In this document: piece by piece, positions 33,517 to 43,210 of the stretch | How positions within the stretch are numbered: position 1 is the first letter of the stretch | Layout of the letters: each line of letters starts with the position of its first letter | Source of the DNA: Weissella cibaria | GTDB taxonomy: Bacteria > Bacillota > Bacilli > Lactobacillales > Lactobacillaceae | Assembly (NCBI RefSeq): GCF_004521965.1 | Contig: NZ_SDGK01000013.1 | Location: forward strand, 1 to 52,362 | Length of the DNA: 52,362 nt | Reading direction: 5' to 3' | Notes under the pieces: generated by a model | The model's input: the letters and a program-made list of their open reading frames with translations, nothing else | What the model was told of the DNA's origin: nothing | Databases searched by the model: none | Program-made: the position numbers and the translations under genes

Positions 33517-35043
33517 ATGTTTAATGATATGATACACATTTTAACGACCCAGTCTAGTGATATTTTGGCGGCTTTGCGGGAACATATCCTCTTATCGTTG
33601 ATGGCAATCGTCATCGCGACGGTGATTGCGTTGCCACTCGCCATTGCGTTGATGAATCATCGCCGCGCTGGTGAGTGGGTCTTGCAGGTAGCAGGTGTTA
33701 TTCAAACCATTCCAAGCCTTGCCATTTTAGGCGCGCTGATTCCGTTGGTTGGTATCGGGACATTGCCAGCTGTAATTGCGCTGGTATTATATGCAATTAT
33801 GCCGATTTTTCAAAATGCTTATGCGGGCTTGACTGGGCTTGATCCAATTTTGTTAGAAGCTGCGGATGCCTTCGGGTTGTCAAAGCGTTTCAAATTATTT
33901 CGGGTCCAATTACCATTAGCGTTACCGATGATTATGTCTGGGTTGCGAATCGCGATGGTCATGATTATTGGAACGGCCACGTTGGCTGCGCTAATTGGTG
34001 GTGGTGGTTTGGGTACCTTTATCATGTTGGGAATTCAGACCAATAATAATGCTGAATTGTTGATTGGGGCCATTTTATCGGCCGTGCTGGCGTTGGCTTT
34101 TTCATGGGGCATTCGCTTGTTGAGCAAGTTATCAGTCCGCCGTATTGGGGTACTGTTAGTCAGTGCAGTCGTCATTATCGGCGGCTCTGTTGGTTACCGG
34201 GCGATCAACCAACCGGCAGGAACAATTACAATTGCTGGTAAGCTAGGTGGCGAGCCAGAAATTTTGATTAATATGTATAAAGACCTCATTCAAGCCGATA
34301 ACCCTAAAATGGCTGTCCAATTAAAGCCAAACTTTGGCGGGACAACCTTTATTTTTAAGGCACTTCAAGGTGGCCAAGTGGATGTGTACCCAGAGTTTAC
34401 GGGGACTGTTTTGCAGTCGTTGGTTAAGGTTAAGGGGTCAATTTCGCATGATAAGCAGACGGCTTACAAGCAAGCAAGGACATTGATCAAGCAACAGCAC
34501 AACTTGGATTTATTGGCACCAATGAAGTACGAAAATACTTACAGCTTGGCGGTCCGTCAAGCTGATGCCAAGCGCTATCACTTGCAGACAACTTCAGACT
34601 TGTTGCGTCATAGTACGCAGATGACAGCCGGGTTCAATCCCGATTTCTACAAGTTGTCAGATGGCTATCCTGGTCTAAAGAAAGCGTATGGTTTGAACTT
34701 CAAGAACATCGTCCAAATGGAGCCAAGTTTGCGGTATGAAGCGTTAGCCAATAAGCAAATCGATGTGACGGACGCTTACACGACGGATCCGCAATTGAAG
34801 CAAGATCACTTGGTAACATTGACAGATGATAAGCACTTCTTCCCGCCTTATCAGGGAGCACCGTTGGTTAACAATAAAACGTTACAAAAGTATCCAGGGA
34901 TTGCTAAGAGTTTGAATAAGCTATCTGGTAAAATTACCAACCAAGATATGATTGAAATGAATTATCAAGTTACGGTGCAACATAAGAAGGCGGCCCAAGT
35001 CGCCCGAACTTATCTTGTGAAACACGGTCTGATTCAAAAATAG
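33517..35043 (+). CDS. Fused osmoprotectant permease and substrate-binding protein (OpuCB-OpuCC type)
   Basis: The 508-residue protein joins a permease of about five or six helices (residues 20-210, with the EAA-like LDPILLEAADAFGLSKRF loop) to an extracellular OpuAC-type binding domain (from about residue 230: ITIAGKLGGEPEILINMYKD onward to the end). The fusion keeps the binding domain tethered at the outer face. Ligands may be glycine betaine, carnitine or choline. The last codons and stop lie inside a perfect 32-bp inverted repeat shared with the convergent MFS remnant. Confidence 0.92.
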   Translation: MFNDMIHILTTQSSDILAALREHILLSLMAIVIATVIALPLAIALMNHRRAGEWVLQVAGVIQTIPSLAILGALIPLVGIGTLPAVIALVLYAIMPIFQNAYAGLTGLDPILLEAADAFGLSKRFKLFRVQLPLALPMIMSGLRIAMVMIIGTATLAALIGGGGLGTFIMLGIQTNNNAELLIGAILSAVLALAFSWGIRLLSKLSVRRIGVLLVSAVVIIGGSVGYRAINQPAGTITIAGKLGGEPEILINMYKDLIQADNPKMAVQLKPNFGGTTFIFKALQGGQVDVYPEFTGTVLQSLVKVKGSISHDKQTAYKQARTLIKQQHNLDLLAPMKYENTYSLAVRQADAKRYHLQTTSDLLRHSTQMTAGFNPDFYKLSDGYPGLKKAYGLNFKNIVQMEPSLRYEALANKQIDVTDAYTTDPQLKQDHLVTLTDDKHFFPPYQGAPLVNNKTLQKYPGIAKSLNKLSGKITNQDMIEMNYQVTVQHKKAAQVARTYLVKHGLIQK

Positions 35044-35099
35044 GCAATATGAAAACCCGCTATTCGGATAGCGGGTTTTCATATTGCCTATTTTTGAAT
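35032..35099. terminator. Perfect 32-bp inverted repeat acting as bidirectional terminator
   Basis: Bases 35032-35063 are exactly inverted at 35068-35099 around loop TCGG. The core (AAAACCCGCTAT, with matching T-rich arm) is a classic bidirectional terminator. Unusually the arms extend into both convergent genes, so each ends in the same ATTCAAAAATAG (IQK-stop). Confidence 0.92.
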
Positions 35100-35990
35100 G
35101 TGACGACCGTGCACCAGGTAGTAGAGTGGTAGGCCGATGATGGCGAATAGGGCAACCATCGTAAATAAACCACGGTAACCGAGGGCTGGCACTACCAATC
35201 CTAGTAGGCAGGGGCCAAAACCTAGAGCCATATCAAAGAAAATAAAGTAGGTTGAAGTGGCTTGCGCTAAGCGGTCGGAGGCCACAACTTTGGTAACGAT
35301 TTCCTGGATGGCTGATTGGAAGTTACCGAAACCTAAGCCGACTAGTACGGCACTGAGTAGCATGACCCAAACGGAGTGCATTCGGGCAATTGCGCACAGA
35401 CCTAAGGCGGTCGTGATTAAGGTTGGATAAATGACGAAGTTCTCGTTATGTTGATCCATCAAATGACCCATGAATGGACGGGAAAGCAAAATCACGACAG
35501 CATAGACCAAGAAGAAATATGACACAAACGGCAATTGGAAAAACACGGGGCCCTAATAGCTGACTGAAAATGGACCAAATGCCGTTCCCAAAATGGTTGC
35601 TAATGAGAAGTAGGCAATCCCTTCACTAAGGCGCGATTCTGGAATGACTCGGGCGGCAGCATTGTTCGTGACGGTGCCAGTAAAACCAGCTGAAATGCCT
35701 TGCCAGAAACGAACAAATAGGAGATACCAAATGCCCAATTCAAGCTGGTAGGCTAACAGTGAGGGCAAGAGAATCGCCATGCTGAGGATCGTTATTTGCT
35801 TAGCCGTGAGATGCTGGGTAATGAGACCAGAAAAAATGCGGGCAATCATCGTCCCGATAATCATCATGACAGCCACTAAACCAGTTGTCGCGGTACTGAC
35901 GTGATAGGTTGCGACGGCATACGGACTGATGGCAACAAACAAACTATAAAAAGTCACCATGCTAAGTAACTGAATTAAAAATAATTGCAT
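35088..35990 (-). pseudogene. MFS transporter with in-frame stop and internal deletion
   Basis: The minus strand reads the first four helices of an MFS exporter (MQLFLIQLLSMVTF onward, with IARIFSGLITQHL in loop 2-3), then TAG at 35553-35555, then continues in the same frame with the last five helices (FFLVYAVVILLSRPFMG onward) to 35088. Together they give about 300 residues, where such proteins have near 400, so the middle is also deleted. The frame extends upstream of 35990 (ERLFNRPF) without a start codon, so the native start may also be lost. Confidence 0.82.
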
Positions 35991-36251
35991 AAATGGGCGA
36001 TTAAATAACCGTTCGCTCTGTGTGGATATTGGGTGGAACTTCCTTTTACTTCTATCTAACTGAACGTTGCGTGTAAAAGGCGTAACGTGAAAAACAACGT
36101 ATCTACCTTATTAATGCCAGGGAAATTAGCGCAAATGAAAAGGACCGGTGCAGTAAATTTTTTCGTAAAAACGGTAACAATTAATCTGTTAAGGATGTAT
36201 AGTATCAGCTATAAATGAGAAAAATAACAACTTATTTGGAGGATGCTATCC

Positions 36252-37436
36252 ATTGAAGATTTTCGTTTTGTAAACAAGACAGACATTCGTTTTGGTAAGA
36301 ATCACATTGATACGGAGCTGCATGATGCGGTTGCGCAATTCGGACAAAATGTCTTGTTGGCATACGGTGGTGGTTCAATTAAGCGTTCAGGTTTGTACGA
36401 ACGTGTGATGAAGGCTTTGTCAGGCTTGAATGTTGTTGAGTTGTCAGGTATCGAACCTAACCCAAAGATTGATTCAGTTCGTGAGGGACAACGCCTTGTT
36501 AAGGAGCACAATGTTGATGTTGTGTTGGCTGTTGGTGATGGTTCTGTTATCGATGCGTCAAAGGTGATTGCTTCTGCCAAGTTCTACGAGGGTGATCCTT
36601 GGGACTTGGTACTGGATGCTGATAAGCGTTATGCCATCGATCAGTTGCCATTAGTCGATATTTTGACGTTGTCAGCTACTGGAACTGAGATGAACTGGGC
36701 ATCGGTGATTTCAAACCCTGAGACGAACCAAAAGATTGGGACGTTTGGTCCTAACACGCCGGCTGTTTCATTCTTGGAACCACAATTGACGTACTCAGTA
36801 TCAAAGTGGCAAACGGCGGCAGGCTCAATCGATATCTTCTCACACTTGACGGAGCAATATTTCGATCAAGCGAACGATACGGATATTCAAGATGGTCAAA
36901 TCGAAGGCCTATACCGTGCGGTTATTAAGTGGGCACCAATTGCATTAGTAACGCCAGACAATTATGAAGCACGCGCAAACTTGATGTGGGCATCAACGAT
37001 AGCATTGAATGGTTTGGTTGGATTGGGTAAGCAAAACGCTTGGACGGTGCCCCCTATTGATCACGAATTGTCAGCGTTCTATGACATTACACACGGTGTC
37101 GGCTTGGGTATTTTGACACCACGTTGGATGAAGTTTGTCTTGTCTGATAAGACAGTGGCGAAGTTTGCCCGCTTTGGTCGTAATGTCTGGTCAATTCAAG
37201 ATGACGATGATCAAGTTGTGGCTGAAAAGGCTATTCAAGCAACGTATGACTGGGTGAAGTCATTGGCGGTATCAACAAACTTGCCTGGTGTTGAAATCAT
37301 TAATGATGAACACTTCCAAGAAATGGCTGAATCAGCGGTAACGTTTGGTTTGAACAATGGTTATGTGCCAATGACGCCAGCTGATGTGGTGGCTTTGTAC
37401 AACGCGTCAATGACGTCAGACGACTTTGAAAAGTAA
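36252..37436 (+). CDS. Iron-containing alcohol dehydrogenase (butanol dehydrogenase type), probable ATT start
   Basis: The enzyme reduces aldehydes with NAD(P)H. It has AVGDGSVIDASKVIA near residue 93, where relatives have GGGS, then LSATGTEMNWASVISN near 138, and metal ligands in the FSHLTEQYF and IDHELSAFYDITHGVGL regions near 198 and 265-280. About 394 residues is normal. The strong site GGAGG at 36238-36242 directly abuts the only upstream ATG (36243), which leaves no room for initiation. The codon nine bases after it is ATT (36252), followed by EDFRF as in family N-termini. Initiation at ATT, or a mutated ATG, is inferred. Confidence 0.85.
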   Translation: MEDFRFVNKTDIRFGKNHIDTELHDAVAQFGQNVLLAYGGGSIKRSGLYERVMKALSGLNVVELSGIEPNPKIDSVREGQRLVKEHNVDVVLAVGDGSVIDASKVIASAKFYEGDPWDLVLDADKRYAIDQLPLVDILTLSATGTEMNWASVISNPETNQKIGTFGPNTPAVSFLEPQLTYSVSKWQTAAGSIDIFSHLTEQYFDQANDTDIQDGQIEGLYRAVIKWAPIALVTPDNYEARANLMWASTIALNGLVGLGKQNAWTVPPIDHELSAFYDITHGVGLGILTPRWMKFVLSDKTVAKFARFGRNVWSIQDDDDQVVAEKAIQATYDWVKSLAVSTNLPGVEIINDEHFQEMAESAVTFGLNNGYVPMTPADVVALYNASMTSDDFEK

Positions 37437-37446
37437 GCTTAATCAA

Positions 37447-37467
37447 TAGCGGTACCGCTTTTTTGCT
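37447..37467 (+). terminator. Weak terminator after the alcohol dehydrogenase
   Basis: AGCG and CGCT form a short stem around GTAC, followed by six T residues. Confidence 0.5.
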
Positions 37468-37479
37468 AATTCTATCAAA

Positions 37480-38065
37480 ATGGGTATATATTGGTTATAT
37501 TGTGATTTTTGGTCTGGCGTCGATGACGATGGGAATAATCGCGATTGCACCGACCAAAAATATGGCCGCAGTCATTTTGCTTTGATTATTGGAACCGCGG
37601 TTGGTTTATTACTACATGTAAGTGCGTGGATTAACCGTGGGGCTTTCCAAATGCAACGCATCATTGCCCGATTTGTCCCAGCTCACAAGACGCTTTCTGA
37701 GGAAGAGTTTTCTGCATCCTTATTAACCGGCATTGTGTTGTTTGTTTCATCTGATACCGGTATTTATGGGGCACTGGTGAACGGGATGACTGGGGATGCA
37801 ACCATTTTGATCACAAAATCGATTTTGGATTTTTTTCACGGGCGCTATTTTTGCAGCCAACTTGGGATTTGTTGTGTTGATGATTCTGTTTTTGTTGGCT
37901 AGGGTGATTTATCCGCTCACGACGCCAGCCATGATAATTGACTTTAAGGCGGTTGGCGGTACCCTTATGTTAGCAACGGGGTTCCGAATGATTAAGGTGC
38001 GCATGTTCCCGACGGCTGACATGATTCCAGCAATGCTGTTTATTATGCCGATTAGTTGGGCGTGA
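37480..38065 (+). pseudogene. DUF554 membrane protein with several frameshifts
   Basis: Pieces in three frames together read a DUF554 (YdfK-like) integral membrane protein: an N-terminal glycine-rich membrane stretch, LLLHVSAWINRGAFQMQ, TGIVLFVSSDTGIYGALVNG, then LGFVVLMILFLLARVIYPLT in another frame, ending with AMIIDFKAVGGTLMLATGFR. At least three indels are needed. The function of the family is unknown. Confidence 0.75.
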
Positions 38066-38124
38066 ACGACCTGGGTCTTGCCGTTGCTAGCAAAGTAATA
38101 ACAACTTAAATGAGGGTGATGGCA

Positions 38125-38486
38125 ATGAACAAGACGATTTTGAAGGCAATTGAGCGGATTCGTTGGAATTCGGAGCATCATTTCTTGCACATCAAGAATC
38201 AGCATGAAATTGCGCCCCAAATTGGGGTACAATTCAGCATGGGCTATACAGATACTCGGTTTATCCAATTTTTTTGGAAGACCAAGAAGATCAAACTGAT
38301 TTGTGGGATGGATTCACGAAGACGTTCGAAGAAATTTTAGAATATGAATTGACGTTCATAAAAAGGAGCTTGGCCTGTTTTAACGAACAATAAGGTTCGG
38401 AAGACCAAAAGAAGCACTATGAAGCAACGCAAACGGCGATGTTATTAATTTTGGACAAAGTTCGTTTCCTTGCGCTGACATACTAA
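38125..38486 (+). pseudogene. Hypothetical protein with frameshift at a T7 run and a late stop
   Basis: ATG at 38125 follows GAGGGTGATGGCA. The frame reads MNKTILKAIERIRWNS onward to a seven-T run at 38269-38275, where it shifts. The other frame continues (EDQEDQTDLWDGFTKTFEEI), meets TAA near 38391, and resumes in frame (EDQKKHYEATQTAMLL) to 38486. It was once a soluble acidic protein of roughly 115-120 residues. The family is not recognised. Confidence 0.6.
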
Positions 38487-38496
38487 AATAACGTTT

Positions 38497-38527
38497 AAAG
38501 CACTGACCATGATGGCCGGTGCTTTTG
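38497..38527 (+). terminator. Intrinsic terminator
   Basis: AAAGCAC..CC and GG..GTGCTTT form an interrupted stem, followed by T residues. Confidence 0.65.
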
Positions 38528-38644
38528 TTTTGGTGTGGGAATCTAGATGACACCTTTTGGGGCCCTATTTTTTCTATCGTTGCTGACAAGTGCTATTATT
38601 ATCCGTGAATAAAAGACTTCATGAGATAAGAGGGGATTTACATC

Positions 38645-39049
38645 ATGTTTGATTACAAAGCATTTCTAGCAGAACGTTCTGATCGTGAGATTACTGTTGC
38701 CGTTGTTTTGCGATCAATGGCTGATCATGGTTGCTTGGGTGAGCGAGCAACGCAGGTACTATCTGAAACAACTGCCGAACTTGCTTCAGAGCCAGTCCCA
38801 GGCGAGGCTGGAATGCGTCAATTGTATTTGCACTTTAATGGTCAACAGCTGGTGACGCGGTTCAAAATTAATCGTGAAACTGGTGTCGTGACATTCCGTG
38901 ACAGCTGGATGAATGATGAAGAGTCGCATGTAGATGATATGGATATGATTAACTATTGGTATCCAACTTACTTCCCAGATGGCAAGGTGAGCGATCGTGT
39001 CGCAGCGGGGTATGCTATGGCGGATGAGAAATTGAATTACAAAGCATAA
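38645..39049 (+). CDS. Hypothetical protein, 134 residues
   Basis: I do not recognise the family. The protein is soluble and acidic, with a helical N-terminal third (MFDYKAFLAERSDREITVAV) and a beta-rich middle (LYLHFNGQQLVTRFKINRE, VVTFRDSW). There are no membrane segments and a single cysteine. AGAGGGGATTTACATC precedes ATG, and a strong terminator follows. This compact layout among pseudogenes suggests it is still expressed. Confidence 0.75.
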   Translation: MFDYKAFLAERSDREITVAVVLRSMADHGCLGERATQVLSETTAELASEPVPGEAGMRQLYLHFNGQQLVTRFKINRETGVVTFRDSWMNDEESHVDDMDMINYWYPTYFPDGKVSDRVAAGYAMADEKLNYKA

Positions 39050-39053
39050 GTAT

Positions 39054-39093
39054 AAGAGGCTGAGACAGAAATTTCTGGATCAGCCTCTTTTTA
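39054..39093 (+). terminator. Intrinsic terminator with a second inner palindrome
   Basis: GAGGCTGA pairs with TCAGCCTC, and inside it CAGAAATTTCTG is self-complementary; T residues follow. Confidence 0.85.
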
Positions 39094-39376
39094 TATTATG
39101 TAATATGCATATTGATTGTACAAAATACTGGCTCTCGCTTGTGAAAAAATACCACCTGTCGGACATTCACGAAATGGACACAGAAAACAGAAAGAAAAAG
39201 TGAAAAGTTCGATAGTTCGGACACGTAAAATGCAAATAAGTGCCCTAAATTAGAAGAAAATCACCGTGCAATATGTTTATCGGGAATGAACAGCGTAAAA
39301 CATGTAACTTTCTGAAGTAATGGGGAGGCAATGGTTACGGCTGGGCATTGTTCGTTGTTACAGAGGAGAGTATGAA
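39094..39376. other. Gene-free AT-rich stretch
   Basis: No ORF, RNA gene or clear repeat is seen here. It contains only short motifs such as two TCGGACA/TTCGGACAC-like words and leads into the ribosome site of the surface-protein remnant. Confidence 0.5.
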
Positions 39377-39889
39377 GTGATTAAAAAAATAAGGACGGCA
39401 TCTCTAATCGCAACGTTATTGATGACGGTGTGTATGGGAACAGCAGTCAACGGGGAGCCATTCAGGCCAGCACGGTTTTATCGCAGAAATCGTTCATGGC
39501 CAGTACGCTGGTAGCTGCTTGGAATGTGACTGATGATAATCAGGACATTGTTACAAATGTTATACAGTCTCTCAAAGAGACGTTGTCGAATTTGGCTGGG
39601 ACGGGGAACGGATCATGCTGAACCAATTGTGTTGGTGCCGGAAAATGAACATGATGAACCGGTGATTGTTGGCGCAGTGGAGACACCAGAGTTAGGTGAG
39701 CGCCGCTGGGCTAGGGATGTGAACGCCGGGCGTACTGAGGGAACTGCGATGAGACCAGTCAATTTTGTCAAAAATCATCCGTATCAATTCTTATTTGGGA
39801 TGTTATTGGCCGGAAATTTATTGGCAGTGGTTGCCTACCGGTTAAAAAAGTCACTTTTTGCAATGAGTGAACAGGAAGATACAGACTAA
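39377..39889 (+). pseudogene. Exported or surface protein remnant with two frameshifts
   Basis: A GTG at 39377 after GAGGAGAGTATGAA opens a signal peptide (MIKKIRTASLIATLLMTVCM, AVNG). The frame then shifts into AIQASTVLSQKSFMAS, and again near 39600 into a segment ending with one membrane helix (FLFGMLLAGNLLAVVAY) and a charged tail. The original was a secreted protein held by a C-terminal membrane anchor. The family is not recognised; there is no LPxTG. Confidence 0.65.
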
Positions 39890-39943
39890 CGGCGTATGAG
39901 ATGAATGGCGTCATATGAAACATGTAACCATTCAGTACATAGT

Positions 39944-39991
39944 TTAAAAGCCGCAAATCCTCGATTTAATCGGGTGATTTGCGGCTTTTAA
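39944..39991. terminator. Bidirectional terminator
   Basis: TTAAAAGCCGCAAATC and GATTTGCGGCTTTTAA form a perfect 16-bp stem between convergent genes. Confidence 0.88.
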
Positions 39992-40003
39992 CGATATTGG
40001 TTG

Positions 40004-40852
40004 TTATTTTTGCTGCAAGAAGATAACCAGGACGGTAATTGCTTGGAGCAATGAAAAGACGCCCATCCGGTACTTAGCCTTGAGATTAAGGTTGATTAAC
40101 ACCATCCAGGTAAAGACGATGATAATAATGGCTAACAACGTCCACGGATTCCAAGGCAATGTCAACACATCTAACAGTAAAATGATGCCAAAAGCTAATG
40201 AAGTCGCCCGTTTATCGCGACCAGTGGTCACAAAAATACTGCTCATATAGAACAAATAACTAAACAACAACGGCAACAAACTCCAAATGAAAGGTGCTGT
40301 TAGGAAGGTGTTTTGCTGATAGAAAATCACAACTGGCAAAGCGAGGGTAGCGATACCAGAGTATAGCACCAAGCCCAAGATGTTTTGTAGATTTAACCAT
40401 TTGAGATTAATGAGGAGCAATGAAAGCGGTAGCAATGCTAACAAAATAATCTGCTGCATAGTGATTTGCTGATAGAGAAAGTACAGGAATACCATTGGAA
40501 TTAAGATAACGCCAAAGTTCAACCAACGTGAGAACCCACGGTTGAAAGTTAAACAGATGGCCAGGGCCAAGATGACGCTATAGGTCATCAATAGGGGATT
40601 GTGTTGCCACTGTCCTCCCGCTAAATTTTTTGAATAGATTGCTGGGTAAATCCACCAAATTGCAAGCTGCGATAGGACTGCAATTAAAATTGAGACCCAT
40701 TGAATTTGCTGCCATTGTGGGCGGGTGCCTTTTCGTCGTTGGGTTGTTCTGGTTTGGGGAGGGACGTTATCCAAACTGGTGAATGACGCTGATGTGGGAT
40801 TGTCTGCCAATTGATTAAGACGGGTAAGACTATTTTGATAATCGTTCGCCAT
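40004..40852 (-). CDS. Polytopic membrane protein of unknown function
   Basis: The 282-residue protein has a Gln/Thr/Arg-rich cytosolic N-terminus of about 50 residues (RLNQLADNPTS) and then about eight hydrophobic helices with short loops. There are no catalytic motifs that I recognise. The start follows AAAGGAGCTCTC on the minus strand. It is divergent from the GtrA gene, and a bidirectional terminator closes it. Confidence 0.75.
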   Translation of the reverse strand: MANDYQNSLTRLNQLADNPTSASFTSLDNVPPQTRTTQRRKGTRPQWQQIQWVSILIAVLSQLAIWWIYPAIYSKNLAGGQWQHNPLLMTYSVILALAICLTFNRGFSRWLNFGVILIPMVFLYFLYQQITMQQIILLALLPLSLLLINLKWLNLQNILGLVLYSGIATLALPVVIFYQQNTFLTAPFIWSLLPLLFSYLFYMSSIFVTTGRDKRATSLAFGIILLLDVLTLPWNPWTLLAIIIIVFTWMVLINLNLKAKYRMGVFSLLQAITVLVIFLQQK

Positions 40853-41023
40853 GAGAGCTCCTTTCGCTGATATTTATTCTGCCAACTCAAGCTGAGTTAG
40901 GACAATTTGTAAAATCTAACTACATAATTGTAGCAAACTAACCGGATTACTGGGCAGTTTGTTATAATGCTTTAAAGATAAAAATGTGACGAAATTATGT
41001 CCTAGAGAGTTGAGAGTTTACTG

Positions 41024-41449
41024 ATGAAGTCAGTCATGACAATTTTTACTAAGTATCGCGCCCAAATTTTATACTTGTTTTTCGGTGGCTTAACCACGAT
41101 ATTTAACATCATTTTGTATGGTGGGTTGCGCTTAGCCCAAGTGACGATTATGGCGGCGTACGTCATTGCCTGGTTCTTTACGGTGTTGTTTGCTTATTTA
41201 ACCAATCGTGTGTGGGTCTTTGACAGTCAGGCGCATGGTTTCCGTGAATTGCTAAATGAGGCTGTTAAGTTCTATGTTGCGCGAATCGCGACTGGACTGA
41301 TTGGTATGGCGATTTTATGGTTCGGAACGAGTCTGCTCCACCAAAACGATATATTATGGAATGTTATTCAAAACGTATTCGTGGTGGTCTCTAATTACGT
41401 ATTGAGTAAGCTCATTATTTTCAAAGCGAAGGAGAAATGGGAACGATGA
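41024..41449 (+). CDS. GtrA-family membrane protein
   Basis: The 141-residue, four-helix protein fits GtrA, which moves lipid-linked sugars or supports cell-surface polysaccharide synthesis. The typical pattern is YLFFGGLTTIFNIILYGGL, then YLTNRVWVF near residue 60, and a last helix with NYVLSKLIIFK. Its end overlaps the next HAD gene's start by four bases, so the two are cotranscribed. No glycosyltransferase is nearby. Confidence 0.82.
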   Translation: MKSVMTIFTKYRAQILYLFFGGLTTIFNIILYGGLRLAQVTIMAAYVIAWFFTVLFAYLTNRVWVFDSQAHGFRELLNEAVKFYVARIATGLIGMAILWFGTSLLHQNDILWNVIQNVFVVVSNYVLSKLIIFKAKEKWER

Positions 41450-42291
41450 CAATTAAGTTAATTGCAACAGATATGGATGGCACATTGTTGCGTGATGATC
41501 GCACATTTGACTATGCCCGGATGGAAGATTTGCTCGATCAATTAGATGAAAAGGGCATCCGATTTGTTGCAGCTAGTGGGAATCAATACAAGCAATTACG
41601 GTCATACTTTGAACCGGTCAACCCCGACCGTATCACGTATGTTTCAGATAACGGTGCTTTGATTACGCACAATAATGAGGTTTTGGCAGAATCATCATTG
41701 TCTCGCGACCAGATTGCACGCGTCATGCAATGGAATAGTGAGACACATGCTAATATGGATAATTTGATTATCCTGTCAGGTAATGATGGCGCCTATGTGT
41801 CAAACCATGCGACGCCAGAAATGATTGCGGCGGTTAAGACGTTCTACCCAACTGTCCACCAAGTTGAGAAGTTTATGGATGTTGACGACAACATCTTCCG
41901 ATTCTCATTGGTGTGGGATCCATCGGTTGATGTCCATGGGCACGTCCAACAATTACGCGAGGTCTTTGGCGAAGAGCTCCATACAACCGGATCAGGTTTC
42001 GGGTCGGTTGATATTTTGGCGCCTGGCGTAAATAAGCGAACTGGTTTGGAACAGTTGGCAGCTAAGTGGGATATTAAGCCTGAAGAGATGGCTGCTTTTG
42101 GTGATAACGGTAACGATTTGGAGATGTTGCGTTATGTGAAGTATCCATTTGTGATGCCAAATGCGGAAGACTTCATGAAGGTCCGCGTGCCAAATCTTGC
42201 CGTTAACGATAATAATCACAATGGTGTGTTAGACACCATCGAAGCGTTACTAGCGGGTGCTTATGATGATGAGTCTGTTTTTGATAAGTAA
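41446..42291 (+). CDS. HAD-superfamily phosphatase, Cof/YidA type
   Basis: The 281-residue protein has nucleophile motif ATDMDGTLL near residue 10, the FVAASGNQY motif II near 44 and GDNGNDLEML near 220 with the Mg-binding acidic residues. GDNGND in place of GDGxND is common in this subgroup. ATG at 41446 is chosen because GGAG lies eleven bases before it; ATG at 41437 is too close. It overlaps gtrA. It is intact, unlike the relative at 1663. Confidence 0.88.
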   Translation: MTIKLIATDMDGTLLRDDRTFDYARMEDLLDQLDEKGIRFVAASGNQYKQLRSYFEPVNPDRITYVSDNGALITHNNEVLAESSLSRDQIARVMQWNSETHANMDNLIILSGNDGAYVSNHATPEMIAAVKTFYPTVHQVEKFMDVDDNIFRFSLVWDPSVDVHGHVQQLREVFGEELHTTGSGFGSVDILAPGVNKRTGLEQLAAKWDIKPEEMAAFGDNGNDLEMLRYVKYPFVMPNAEDFMKVRVPNLAVNDNNHNGVLDTIEALLAGAYDDESVFDK

Positions 42292-42411
42292 TAGTTAAAG
42301 CAGGGGATTTTACCATACACGCTATGTGACAAACTGCTATAATAAAAGGATTGACATGCGTGACTTTAAGCCAGTCACGTATTTTACATTTATAGAGGCG
42401 GAGGAAGCATC

Positions 42412-43200
42412 GTGTTTTTCAAAAAGCAAAAAACGGTCGTAACGGGTCAATTGCCACAATTAGATAAGACGCGAACCCCAAACCACGTTGCGGTTATCAT
42501 GGACGGTAATGGTCGCTGGGCTAAGCAACAGAATTTACCACGTGTGGCTGGTCACCAACGCGGGATGGAAGTAGTGAAAGATATTACCAAGGCAGCCAGT
42601 GATTTGGGTGTTAAGGTATTGACGCTCTACGCTTTTTCAACAGAGAATTGGAAGCGACCTGAGACGGAAGTTGGTTTTTTGATGAAGCTACCCGGTAAGT
42701 TTTTTGACACGTTTGTCCCAGAACTTATCGAAAAAAATGTGCGTGTGAACGTAATGGGATACATTGACCAATTACCAGTGGACACGCAACGTGCGGTTAA
42801 TGACGCCATTGCCCAGACGGCAAACAACACCGGCATGGTGCTAAATTTTGCTTTAAACTATGGTAGTCGTGCCGAAATCGTGACAGGTGTGCAGCAGATT
42901 GCTGCGCAGGTAGCGGCGGGCGAATTGCAACCTGAGCAAATTAACGATGCGACAATTGATGCTGCGCTAATGACGGCACCATTGGGCGAATTCGCCGATC
43001 CAGATGTCTTGATTCGAACGAGTGGTGAAATGCGGTTGTCGAACTTTTTGCTTTGGCAACTTGCGTATGCCGAATTTGTATTCATTGACGAACATTGGCC
43101 TGAGGTAACCCCAGCGGTCTTTGAAAAGGCATTAGCAATGTACCAAGCCCGTGACCGACGGTTTGGTGGCATTGCTGAAAATCAAAGCGATAAGAAGTAG
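42412..43200 (+). CDS. uppS: Undecaprenyl diphosphate synthase
   Basis: UppS elongates farnesyl diphosphate with eight cis isoprene units to make the lipid carrier for cell-wall precursors. The 262-residue protein has VAVIMDGNGRWAK with catalytic Asp near residue 31, FSTENWKRP near 75, NYGSRAEI near 150, and the diphosphate-binding end DVLIRTSGE, RLSNFLLWQ, FIDEHWPEV. The start is GTG after GGCGGAGGAAGCATC. It leads the uppS-cdsA-rseP-proS cluster conserved in Firmicutes. Confidence 0.96.
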   Translation: MFFKKQKTVVTGQLPQLDKTRTPNHVAVIMDGNGRWAKQQNLPRVAGHQRGMEVVKDITKAASDLGVKVLTLYAFSTENWKRPETEVGFLMKLPGKFFDTFVPELIEKNVRVNVMGYIDQLPVDTQRAVNDAIAQTANNTGMVLNFALNYGSRAEIVTGVQQIAAQVAAGELQPEQINDATIDAALMTAPLGEFADPDVLIRTSGEMRLSNFLLWQLAYAEFVFIDEHWPEVTPAVFEKALAMYQARDRRFGGIAENQSDKK

Positions 43201-43210
43201 GAGTGTAGTA

